From positions 1 to 5,092 of the forward strand of contig JAQBZY010000159.1 in assembly GCA_027620395.1 (NCBI GenBank): a stretch of DNA of 5,092 bases, read 5' to 3'. The DNA comes from Pseudomonadota bacterium (GTDB lineage Bacteria; Pseudomonadota; Alphaproteobacteria; Rhodospirillales; Casp-alpha2). The notes beneath the pieces are model-generated. The model was not told the origin of the DNA and did no database searches. It worked only from the letters and a program-made list of their open reading frames with translations. A program made the position numbers and the translations under genes. Shown piece after piece: positions 1 to 5,092 of this stretch. Each line of letters begins with the position of its first letter. Position 1 is the first letter of the stretch.

Positions 1-1148
1 GGATCTTGTTGGAAATGCTGGCGGTCACCCTTTCCAAGAACGCCCGCGCCCGGGCGGTGCAATTGCCGGCTTGGAACGAAGCGCTCGGACTGCCCAGACC
101 CTGGGATCAGCAGTGGTCGCTTCGGCTGCAGCAGATCGTCGCTTACGAGACCGACCTATTGGAATACGGCGATCTGTTCGACGGCTCGCCGGTGGTGGCG
201 GCCAAGGTCGAGGCCCTCAAGCTAGAGGCCCTGGCCGAGATGGCTGAGATCGACGCCATGGGTGGGGCCGTCGCCGCGGTCGAGAACAGCTATATGAAAA
301 GGCGCCTAGTCGAATCCAACGCGGCCCGCTTGTCGGCTATCGAATCCGGTGCGCAGATTGTGGTCGGCGTCAACCGTTTCACCGAGGCCGAGCCATCGCC
401 CTTGGCGACCGGCGAGGGCGCTTACCTCGCCGTCGATCCCGCGGTCGAGCGCGAACAGATCGAGCGGCTGAATGCCTGGCGGGCGGCCCGCGACGGGGCG
501 GCGGTCACGGCGGCGCTGGCGGAACTGAGAGCCGCCGCCGCCGAGGACCGAAATCTGATGCCGGCCTCGATCATCGCCGCGCACGCCGGAGTCACAACCG
601 GCGAATGGGCCGGGGTGCTAAGGGATGTCTTTGGCGAATACCGGGCGCCGACCGGCGTCGGCGGCGCGCTCGGCCGCGGCCAGGACGCAACCTTGGCGAT
701 CCGGGCTCGCGTCGACGCCTTGCAAGACCAACTCGGAACGCGGCTCAAGATGCTGGTCGGCAAGCCGGGCTTGGATGGCCATTCAAACGGTGCCGAGCAA
801 ATCGCCATGCGGGCCCGGGATGCCGGCTTTGAGGTCGTCTACGAAGGTATCCGCCTGACGCCGGACGAAATCGTTTCGGGGGCGGTGCAGGAAGGCGTGC
901 ACGTGATCGGGCTTTCGATCCTGTCCGGATCGCACGTGATTTTGGTCACCGACATCATCAAGCTGATGGCCAATGCCGGCATCGGCGACGTGCCGGTGGT
1001 GGTCGGCGGCATCATTCCGCCCGATGACGAGGCGACCCTGATCGCGGCTGGCGTCGCCGCCGTCTACACGCCGAAGGATTTTGATTTGAACGCGATCTTG
1101 GACGGCATCGTCTCGATCGTCGAGGGCCGTGCCAGGGCGGCGGCCTAA
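1..1148 (+). CDS. ecm: Ethylmalonyl-CoA mutase, C-terminal part (5' end outside window)
   Basis: This is an adenosylcobalamin-dependent carbon-skeleton mutase that converts ethylmalonyl-CoA to methylsuccinyl-CoA in the cytoplasmic ethylmalonyl-CoA pathway of acetyl-CoA assimilation. The frame is open from base 3, so the N-terminal part of the TIM-barrel substrate domain is missing; about 381 residues are visible, against roughly 650-680 for the family. Bases 3 to about 480 carry the end of the mutase domain, including LSKNARARAVQLPAWNEALG, DAMGGAVAA and VVGVNRFTE. A variable Ala-rich linker follows. The B12-binding domain runs from about 744 to 1130: its DxHxxG motif (DGHSNG, Asp 774-776, His 780-782, Gly 789-791) supplies the lower cobalt ligand, followed by GLSILSGSH (909-935) and VVGGIIP (999-1019). 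GLDGHSNGAEQ is the ethylmalonyl-CoA form as I recall it; methylmalonyl-CoA mutases usually read GLDGHDRGA. The domain order is intact with no frameshift. Methylmalonyl-CoA mutase is the less likely alternative. Confidence 0.93.
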   Translation, partial: ILLEMLAVTLSKNARARAVQLPAWNEALGLPRPWDQQWSLRLQQIVAYETDLLEYGDLFDGSPVVAAKVEALKLEALAEMAEIDAMGGAVAAVENSYMKRRLVESNAARLSAIESGAQIVVGVNRFTEAEPSPLATGEGAYLAVDPAVEREQIERLNAWRAARDGAAVTAALAELRAAAAEDRNLMPASIIAAHAGVTTGEWAGVLRDVFGEYRAPTGVGGALGRGQDATLAIRARVDALQDQLGTRLKMLVGKPGLDGHSNGAEQIAMRARDAGFEVVYEGIRLTPDEIVSGAVQEGVHVIGLSILSGSHVILVTDIIKLMANAGIGDVPVVVGGIIPPDDEATLIAAGVAAVYTPKDFDLNAILDGIVSIVEGRARAAA

Positions 1149-1167
1149 TTTCCGGCCGGGATTGCTG

Positions 1168-1614
1168 TCAGCTCGGGGCTTGCTCGCGGCGCCCTGGTTG
1201 CTGGACCTTGATCGGTTCGGCCGTGATGCCTTTGACCGCCGGGTTTGGCACGGCGGTGTCCATGTTCTCATGCAGATAGCGCAGCACGCCCGGGCGGAAT
1301 TCCGGTTTGATCGTCGACCAGGTGATGAACAGGCCGCCGTTAATTTCATACTCCATGATGTCTTCGTTATCCTTGGCGGCGTCGATGGCGCCCGCGAGTT
1401 CCGTCGTCATGCCGACATGGACCCATTTCGGCTTGACGCCAGAGTGCCAGATGAGGAACACACCGCCGACACCCCTAAGGCCTTCGACGACCGGATCGAA
1501 ATGAATCAGCCGGAAGAACTTGCCGTTGCGGTTGCGGGCCCATTCCGGATCGATGGGCGGTCCATCGTATCCCTTACTCGCGACAGGCTTCTTTTTGCGG
1601 TCGAATAAACCCAT
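1168..1614 (-). CDS. Conserved-looking small protein of unknown function, 148 aa
   Basis: I do not recognise this protein as a named family. The ATG at 1614 is chosen because GGAGG lies 5 nt upstream; an in-frame TTG four codons earlier (1626) would overlap that site. The N-terminus is basic (MGLFDRKKK), followed by a short polar stretch. A globular core spans about residues 31-122, with GGVFLIWHSG at 50-59, WVHVGM at 64-69, an acidic Asp/Glu/Asn stretch at 82-90, FITWS at 96-100 and RPGVLRYLHENM at 107-118. The C-terminus from about 123 is Pro/Gln/Arg-rich and probably disordered. No signal peptide or membrane helix is seen, so it is probably cytoplasmic. The spacing of GVF (51-53) and HVG (66-68) faintly resembles a degenerate GIY-YIG fold lacking its tyrosines; this is inference only. 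It converges on ecm with a 19-nt gap and diverges from the VOC gene. Codon use matches its neighbours, which supports a real gene. Confidence 0.82.
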   Translation of the reverse strand: MGLFDRKKKPVASKGYDGPPIDPEWARNRNGKFFRLIHFDPVVEGLRGVGGVFLIWHSGVKPKWVHVGMTTELAGAIDAAKDNEDIMEYEINGGLFITWSTIKPEFRPGVLRYLHENMDTAVPNPAVKGITAEPIKVQQPGRREQAPS

Positions 1615-1619
1615 CGGGG

Positions 1620-1624
1620 CCTCC
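1620..1624 (-). promoter_or_regulatory. Shine-Dalgarno site of the small unknown protein
   Basis: The minus strand reads GGAGG followed by CCCCG and then ATG at 1614, giving a strong ribosome-binding site with 5-nt spacing. It decides in favour of the ATG start over the in-frame TTG at 1626. Confidence 0.75.
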
Positions 1625-1834
1625 AATTTATAATCGAATCTCGACGCTTACCCATACATTAGCGGTGATTTCAAATTCGTTAATGATGCCCGATCCCAAG
1701 CGTGCGACAAACAGCGACATCGCATTTTCCCACGAAAGGCGGCTAATTTAGAATATCACCAAGGCTAGCTTCTGCGCCCCCTTAACTGTTGAGATATGGG
1801 CCTTTCGCATAGCTTGCACAACGAAAATACATTT

Positions 1835-1839
1835 AAGGA
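1835..1839 (+). promoter_or_regulatory. Shine-Dalgarno site setting the GTG start of the VOC gene
   Basis: AAGGA lies 7 nt before the GTG at 1847. The longer alternative start, ATG at 1796, would add 17 residues that do not belong to the VOC fold and has no comparable site upstream. This supports GTG initiation. Confidence 0.65.
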
Positions 1840-1846
1840 CATCCGA

Positions 1847-2248
1847 GTGACCGCCAGCATCATCGACCGCATCGACCATTTCGTCCTCACTGTGCGCGAC
1901 ATCGACGCCACCTGTGACTTTTACCAGCTCGCGCTCGGCATGACCCGTGAAGTGTTCGGCGCCGGGCGGACGGCGCTCAAGTTCGGGCGCCAGAAGATCA
2001 ACCTGCACCCGGCTGGGCGTGAGTTGGAACCGAAGGCGCTCTGCCCGGCGCCGGGCGGCGGCGATTTTTGCCTGATCACCCGGATGCCGATCGCGGACGT
2101 GGTGCGGCACCTGCAAGCCGCCGGCGTCGCCATCGAACTGATGCCGTCACCGCGTACTGGCGCCACCGGGCCGATCTCGTCTGTATATTTCCGTGACCCC
2201 GACGGCAATCTGGTCGAGGTTTCCAATTACGACGGCGAGACCGATTGA
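1847..2248 (+). CDS. VOC/glyoxalase-family protein, GLOD5-like
   Basis: This is a single-domain vicinal oxygen chelate protein of 133 aa, close to the usual length. The start is GTG with AAGGA 7 nt upstream; an ATG at 1796 would give 150 aa with an atypical N-terminus. The first beta-alpha-beta-beta-beta module begins at IDHFVLTVRDI (9-19) and includes ALKFGRQKINLH (43-54). The second ends at YFRDPDGNLVEVSNY (114-128). His11, His54 and Glu124 occupy positions typical of VOC metal ligands. KINLHPAGRELEPKA, PRTGATGPI and the SNY ending strongly recall GLOD5-type proteins, whose reaction is not well defined; other VOC members isomerise, open or add thiols to small substrates on a metal. No signal peptide is seen, so it is probably cytoplasmic. 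It is the first gene of the cassette, 28 nt before the CoA-transferase, so its substrate may belong to the same pathway. A lactoylglutathione lyase role is possible but not supported. Confidence 0.88.
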   Translation: MTASIIDRIDHFVLTVRDIDATCDFYQLALGMTREVFGAGRTALKFGRQKINLHPAGRELEPKALCPAPGGGDFCLITRMPIADVVRHLQAAGVAIELMPSPRTGATGPISSVYFRDPDGNLVEVSNYDGETD

Positions 2249-2261
2249 AAAATAGAAACGT

Positions 2262-2268
2262 GAGAGGG
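2262..2268 (+). promoter_or_regulatory. Shine-Dalgarno site of the CoA-transferase
   Basis: GAGAGGG lies 8 nt before the ATG at 2277, inside the 28-nt gap after the VOC stop codon. The short gap and good site support co-transcription with the VOC gene and independent translation initiation. Confidence 0.6.
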
Positions 2269-2276
2269 CAAAGATC

Positions 2277-3515
2277 ATGAATGAGCAAGGCGCCGTGCAA
2301 GGACCATTGAACGGACTTCGGATTCTCGAACTCGGTCACTTCATCGCCGCCCCCTTCGCGACCCGAGTGCTCGCCGATCTCGGCGCTGAAGTGATCAAGA
2401 TCGAGCCACCCGGCACCGGCGATCCGGTCCGCAGCTGGGGCGAGATGATCGACGGCGATCCGACCTCGATTTGGTGGTCGGTGCATGGCCGCAACAAAAA
2501 ATCCGTCACGGTCAATCTCCGCAAGCCGGAAGGCATCGAGATCGTCAAGAAACTGATCCGCGAAGTCGACGCCGTGGTCGAGAACTTCAAGCCGGGACAG
2601 CTCGCCAAGTGGGGGCTCGATGCCGACGTCATCGGCGCCGTCAATCCGGACGCGATTTTGGTGCAGGTGTCGGGCTACGGACAGTCCGGTCCCAACTACA
2701 AGCGTGCCGCCTTCGGTGTGATCGGTGAAGCCGTCGGCGGCATCCGGCATCTGACCGGCTATCCGAAAGAAGAATCCGATCTGCCGCCGGTCCGGACCGG
2801 GGTCAGCCTGGGCGACAGTGTCGCCGGGCTCTATGCGGCGATCGGGCTGCTGGCGGCGATGTTCGAAAAACTTGCCGGCAAGCGTCCGCCCGGGGTCCGG
2901 GTCGTCGATGTCGCGTTGAGCGAGAGCGTGCTCAGCCTATTGGAAGGGGTGCTGCCGGAATACGGATATTTGAACAAAATCCGCCAACCGCAGGGCTCGA
3001 CCATCCGCACCACGGCGCCATCCAACGCCTATCCTTCGAAGGACGGCCGCTGGTTCTTGATTGGCGCCAATTCGCAGGCGTTGTTCGAGCGGCTGACCGA
3101 GGCCATGCGGATGCCGGAACTGGCCAAGGATCCGAGGTTCTGCGACAACCCGTCGCGGACTCGGAACGCCGCTGCGCTGGACGACGAAATCGCCATATGG
3201 TCGCGGACGCAAACGTTGGCGGAAATGGAAAAACTGATGACCGAGGCCGACGTGCCGGCGACGCGCATCTACGACATCGCCGACATTTCCAAGGATCCGC
3301 AGTTCCTCGGCCGCGGCATGGTCCGCAAGGTTGCCGACGAACGTTTGGGCGAGATGCTGCATCCGGGCGTGGTGCCACACTTTCCAGGCGCCGCCGGCGG
3401 CGGTGTCGGCTGGGCCGGGCCGGCGCTCGGGCGCCACAACGACGAGATATTGCGCGGGCTGTTGGGCCTTGAGCGGCAAATCATCGACAAGCTTTCCGCG
3501 GCGGGCGTGATATGA
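2277..3515 (+). CDS. Family III (CaiB/BaiF) CoA-transferase
   Basis: This cytoplasmic enzyme moves CoA from a donor thioester such as succinyl-CoA to a free carboxylic acid through an aspartyl-CoA intermediate. At 412 aa it is full length for CoA_transf_3. Family landmarks appear in order: PLNGLRILELG (10-20), GAEVIKIEPPGTGDPVR (36-52), GRNKKSVTVNLRKPEG (71-86), VVENFKPG (100-107), VSGYGQSGP (131-139) and GVSLGDSVAGLYA (175-187). Asp180 is the expected catalytic nucleophile by analogy with Asp169 of formyl-CoA transferase. The C-terminal lobe ends with the usual LGRHNDEIL-type tail (about 386-394). The ATG at 2277 has a good ribosome site. The stop overlaps the lyase start by 4 nt (ATGA), implying translational coupling and a shared pathway: this enzyme probably makes the CoA ester the lyase cleaves, or an earlier intermediate. 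Acid specificity cannot be assigned, since CaiB members act on formate/oxalate, carnitine, mesaconate, glutarate/HMG, itaconate and others. Confidence 0.93.
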   Translation: MNEQGAVQGPLNGLRILELGHFIAAPFATRVLADLGAEVIKIEPPGTGDPVRSWGEMIDGDPTSIWWSVHGRNKKSVTVNLRKPEGIEIVKKLIREVDAVVENFKPGQLAKWGLDADVIGAVNPDAILVQVSGYGQSGPNYKRAAFGVIGEAVGGIRHLTGYPKEESDLPPVRTGVSLGDSVAGLYAAIGLLAAMFEKLAGKRPPGVRVVDVALSESVLSLLEGVLPEYGYLNKIRQPQGSTIRTTAPSNAYPSKDGRWFLIGANSQALFERLTEAMRMPELAKDPRFCDNPSRTRNAAALDDEIAIWSRTQTLAEMEKLMTEADVPATRIYDIADISKDPQFLGRGMVRKVADERLGEMLHPGVVPHFPGAAGGGVGWAGPALGRHNDEILRGLLGLERQIIDKLSAAGVI

Positions 3516-4441
3516 CGGCCAAGGATAAAGTCGTCATCTGCGACGTGGCGCCACGGGATGGATTTCAAGTGGTCGGCCCCTGGATCGAGACCGCAACCAA
3601 GATCGCCGTCGTCGAAAGATTGGCCGGGGCAGGGTTTCTCCGGATCGAAACCGGGGCCTTCGTCAGTCCGAAGGCAGTGCCGCAGATGCAGGACGCCGCC
3701 GACGTTCACAAGGGGGCCAACGTTCCGGCCGGGACGCGGCTCTCGAGCTTGATTCCGAACGTCAAGGGCGCCGAGCTGGCGTTTGGCGCCGGCATCAATG
3801 ATCTGGTCTATGTCTTTTCCGTCTCCGAAAGTCACAATCAAAGCAACGTCCGCCGGTCGACGGTGGACTCGATCGAAGAACTCGGCCGCGTCATCGACAT
3901 CGGCAAGGACCGCGACGGCTTCAAGCTCCGGGTCAATATGGCGACGGTGTTCGATTGTACGTTCGAGGGTCGCGTTGCGGAAGATCGGGTCTATGCATGT
4001 ATCGAACAAGCGCTCGGCTTCGGCCTCGCCTGCGAGTTCGGGCTCTGCGATACGACGGGCCGCGCTTTCCCCGATCATGTCGCCGGCATCGCCGAAGGTT
4101 GCCGCCAACGCTTCGGAGACGGCGAACTGGCGAGATGGGCGTTCCACGGCCACGACACATTTGGGCTCGGCGTCGCCAACGCGCTATACGCCTATCAGGC
4201 CGGCATCCGCGTCTTCGACGCCGCGTGCGCCGGCTTGGGTGGCTGCCCGTTCGCGCCCGGCGCGACGGGCAACACGGCCAGCGAGGATCTGGTCTTTACG
4301 TTTGAGAACATGGGCATTTCAACCGGGATCGACTTGGCCAAGTTGCTCGAGACCGCGGAATTCGTCGCCGGCTTGGACGGAGTCGCCACCGGCGGGCACC
4401 TAAGGACCGTGCCTCGAAAACGGGCGCTGGCCGCAGCTTGA
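3512..4441 (+). CDS. HMG-CoA lyase-family (DRE-TIM) acyl-CoA lyase
   Basis: This is a metal-dependent TIM-barrel lyase of the HMGL-like family; the type enzyme splits 3-hydroxy-3-methylglutaryl-CoA into acetyl-CoA and acetoacetate. At 309 aa it has the usual bacterial length and no targeting signal. APRDGFQ (13-19) supplies Arg15 and metal ligand Asp16; Glu46 and FVSPKAVPQM (50-59) follow; then VFDCTFEGR (146-154), CDTTG (179-183), HGHDTFG (212-218) with ligands His212 and His214, AGLGGCPFAPGATGN (240-254) with catalytic-loop Cys245 and ligand Asn254, and SEDLVF (257-262). All expected catalytic and metal residues are present, so it should be active. Several surrounding positions differ from classical HMG-CoA lyase: QVV for QNE, HGHD for HCHD, and ACAGLGGCPF for SVAGLGGCPY. 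The true substrate may therefore be a related 3-hydroxyacyl-CoA. The ATG overlaps the CoA-transferase stop by 4 nt with no strong ribosome site of its own, which indicates coupled translation. Function at family level is sure; substrate is not. Confidence 0.9.
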   Translation: MTAKDKVVICDVAPRDGFQVVGPWIETATKIAVVERLAGAGFLRIETGAFVSPKAVPQMQDAADVHKGANVPAGTRLSSLIPNVKGAELAFGAGINDLVYVFSVSESHNQSNVRRSTVDSIEELGRVIDIGKDRDGFKLRVNMATVFDCTFEGRVAEDRVYACIEQALGFGLACEFGLCDTTGRAFPDHVAGIAEGCRQRFGDGELARWAFHGHDTFGLGVANALYAYQAGIRVFDAACAGLGGCPFAPGATGNTASEDLVFTFENMGISTGIDLAKLLETAEFVAGLDGVATGGHLRTVPRKRALAAA

Positions 4442-4480
4442 AGGGATCCAGAAATCCGCCTTGCATTTACGCTCTCTTGA

Positions 4481-4503
4481 TTTATGAATTCTGAATTCAA
4501 AAA
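4481..4503. repeat. Near-perfect palindrome before the GntR gene, possible operator
   Basis: TGAATTC-T-GAATTCA (4485-4499) is a perfect 7-bp inverted repeat around a single T. It extends by three more complementary pairs after one A/A mismatch, giving 10 of 11 pairs over 4481-4503. It also reads as two GAATTC units 7 bp apart. It ends 18 nt before the ATG of the GntR-type regulator, in the 80-nt gap after the lyase, which is a good position for an autoregulatory operator. It does not fit the usual GntR/FCD operator pattern (GT...AC core), and its AT-rich stem is a poor intrinsic terminator. The repeat is seen directly; its function is inferred. Confidence 0.5.
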
Positions 4504-4521
4504 CCATCCAGGCCCGCGCCC

Positions 4522-5092
4522 ATGCAGCCTTTTGCCCATGAACCGGCCCTAGCGGAGCGCGTCAAGGACGCCATCGTCGAAGCGATCGTCGAGGGCGTCT
4601 ATCGGCCGGGCGAGCGGTTGGCGCAAGAAGATTTAGCGCAGCGCCTGGGCGTCTCGCGCCAGCCCGTCTCGCACGCACTCAATGTGTTGAAGGAACAAGG
4701 CATCCTGATCGAGTTTGGGCGAAAGGGCCTGACCGTGGCGCCGGTAAGATCGGACCATCTGGTGCAGCTTTATCAGGTCCGGGGCCGCCTGGACGCGCTG
4801 GCGGCGGGATTGGCGGCCCAGAACGTGCGCGACGGGGTGGCGGTGCCGACCGAACTTGCCGGCCTCGAACGTTTGATCGTGGCACAGACCGAGGCCGTGT
4901 CCGGTAATTTCCAAGGCAAGGTAGACGCCGATGTCGCCTTCCATGTCGGCATCTACCGTTTGTCCGGAAATCCGACAATCGAGGAAATGGCCCGCCCGCA
5001 GTGGGTGCATTTCCGTCGCACCATGCAGGTCGTCCTGGCCGAACCCAGCGCGCACTCGCCGGTCTGGCGCCAGCATCAGGAAATCTATCAGG
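4522..5092 (+). CDS. GntR-family transcriptional regulator, FCD (FadR-C) type, 3' end outside window
   Basis: The frame stays open from ATG 4522 to the window edge (190 codons plus one base); family members are about 220-240 aa, so perhaps 30-50 residues are missing. An in-frame TGA at 4492-4494 limits the start, and 4522 is the only ATG after it; the ribosome site is weak (AGG at 4510-4512). Residues 8-74 form the winged helix-turn-helix, with GVYRPGERLAQEDLAQRLGV (25-44) leading into the recognition helix SRQPVSHALNVLKEQG (45-60) and a wing near 64-73. From about 78 the all-helical FCD effector domain begins. Asp137 and His141 (DVAFH) and His185 match three of its usual metal/ligand-binding residues. 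FCD regulators commonly sense carboxylic acids and often act as repressors relieved by the ligand. It follows the lyase by 80 nt on the same strand, so it may control the upstream cassette or genes beyond the window. The effector is unknown. Confidence 0.92.
   Translation, partial: MQPFAHEPALAERVKDAIVEAIVEGVYRPGERLAQEDLAQRLGVSRQPVSHALNVLKEQGILIEFGRKGLTVAPVRSDHLVQLYQVRGRLDALAAGLAAQNVRDGVAVPTELAGLERLIVAQTEAVSGNFQGKVDADVAFHVGIYRLSGNPTIEEMARPQWVHFRRTMQVVLAEPSAHSPVWRQHQEIYQ

Larger units (their letters stand above)
1615..1846. promoter_or_regulatory. Divergent intergenic region, presumed to hold both promoters
   Basis: These 232 bases separate two genes that face away from each other, so promoters for the small unknown protein (leftward) and for the VOC/CoA-transferase/lyase cassette (rightward) should lie here. 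The stretch is visibly richer in A/T than the flanking genes, especially around 1624-1690 and 1740-1760. I could not find a -35/-10 pair with acceptable spacing on either strand. A small imperfect inverted element, TTAAC-T-GTTGA (1782-1792), lies 55 nt before the VOC start and could be an operator half-site pair, but it is short. The role is inferred from gene orientation, not from motifs. Confidence 0.4.

Noticed and set aside
1141..1167. Possible bidirectional terminator between the convergent ecm and small-protein genes
   Set aside because: Only a 5-bp stem (CGGCC...GGCCG) and an 8-bp CCGGCCGG palindrome are present, with no T-tract on either strand, so this is too weak to call.
783..1349. 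A 188-codon open frame on the minus strand spanning the ecm/small-protein junction
   Set aside because: It is antisense to the conserved B12-binding domain, its product is Arg/Asp-rich with no recognisable motif, and it reflects open frames common in GC-rich DNA.
1658..1760. Inverted pairs ATTAGC/GCTAAT and GGTGAT/ATCACC in the divergent intergenic region
   Set aside because: The pairs are not nested in the order needed for one hairpin, are about 80 nt apart and only 6 bp long, so chance is the simplest explanation.
1798..1819. Possible sigma-54 promoter (GG...TTGC) before the VOC gene
   Set aside because: The GG-to-GC spacing is 15 nt rather than the required 10.
3269..4153. A 294-codon open frame on the minus strand opposite the transferase and lyase
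   Set aside because: Both opposite-strand genes carry clear family motifs across this whole stretch; the antisense product shows no motif and is a GC-rich shadow frame.
4442..4460. Possible terminator after the lyase (GGAT...ATCC)
   Set aside because: It is a 4-bp stem with no T-tract, so termination here is not supported.
4633..5076. A 147-codon minus-strand open frame at the right end
   Set aside because: It is antisense to the GntR/FCD coding frame, which carries clear HTH and FCD motifs and stays open to the window edge.

Overview
The window is GC-rich, with strongly G/C-biased third codon positions. Its gene content is typical of an alphaproteobacterium, plausibly a Rhodospirillales-like or related lineage. 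That guess rests mainly on the ethylmalonyl-CoA mutase, a hallmark of the ethylmalonyl-CoA pathway, and on the style of the acyl-CoA metabolism genes. No mobile element, CRISPR array, tRNA or rRNA is visible.

Layout: (1) Bases 1-1148 (+) hold the C-terminal part of an ethylmalonyl-CoA mutase (ecm/meaA type) with a complete B12-binding domain; its start lies upstream of the window. (2) Bases 1168-1614 (-) hold a small uncharacterised protein that converges on ecm with only 19 nt between the stop codons. (3) Bases 1615-1846 are an AT-richer divergent intergenic region. (4) Bases 1847-4441 (+) hold a compact three-gene cassette: a GLOD5-like VOC/glyoxalase protein, a family III (CaiB/BaiF) CoA-transferase and an HMG-CoA-lyase-family (DRE-TIM) lyase. 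The last two overlap by 4 nt (ATGA). (5) After an 80-nt gap with a near-perfect palindrome, an FCD-type GntR regulator starts at 4522 and runs off the right edge.

How the genes fit together: the cassette reads as a small catabolic module for a carboxylic acid. The CoA-transferase would activate the free acid to its CoA thioester. The lyase would cleave a 3-hydroxy-3-methylglutaryl-CoA-like thioester by retro-aldol/Claisen chemistry. The VOC protein has an undefined accessory role, and the GntR/FCD protein is a candidate acid-responsive regulator. The substrate cannot be read from sequence; HMG, citramalate-like or other branched hydroxy-acids are candidates. The products (acetyl-CoA or similar) could feed the ethylmalonyl-CoA pathway represented by ecm, but ecm is separated from the cassette by an opposite-strand gene and is probably a different transcription unit. 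Nothing here is clearly a new system. The most interesting points are the divergent lyase signature, the unassigned small protein and the palindrome before the regulator.
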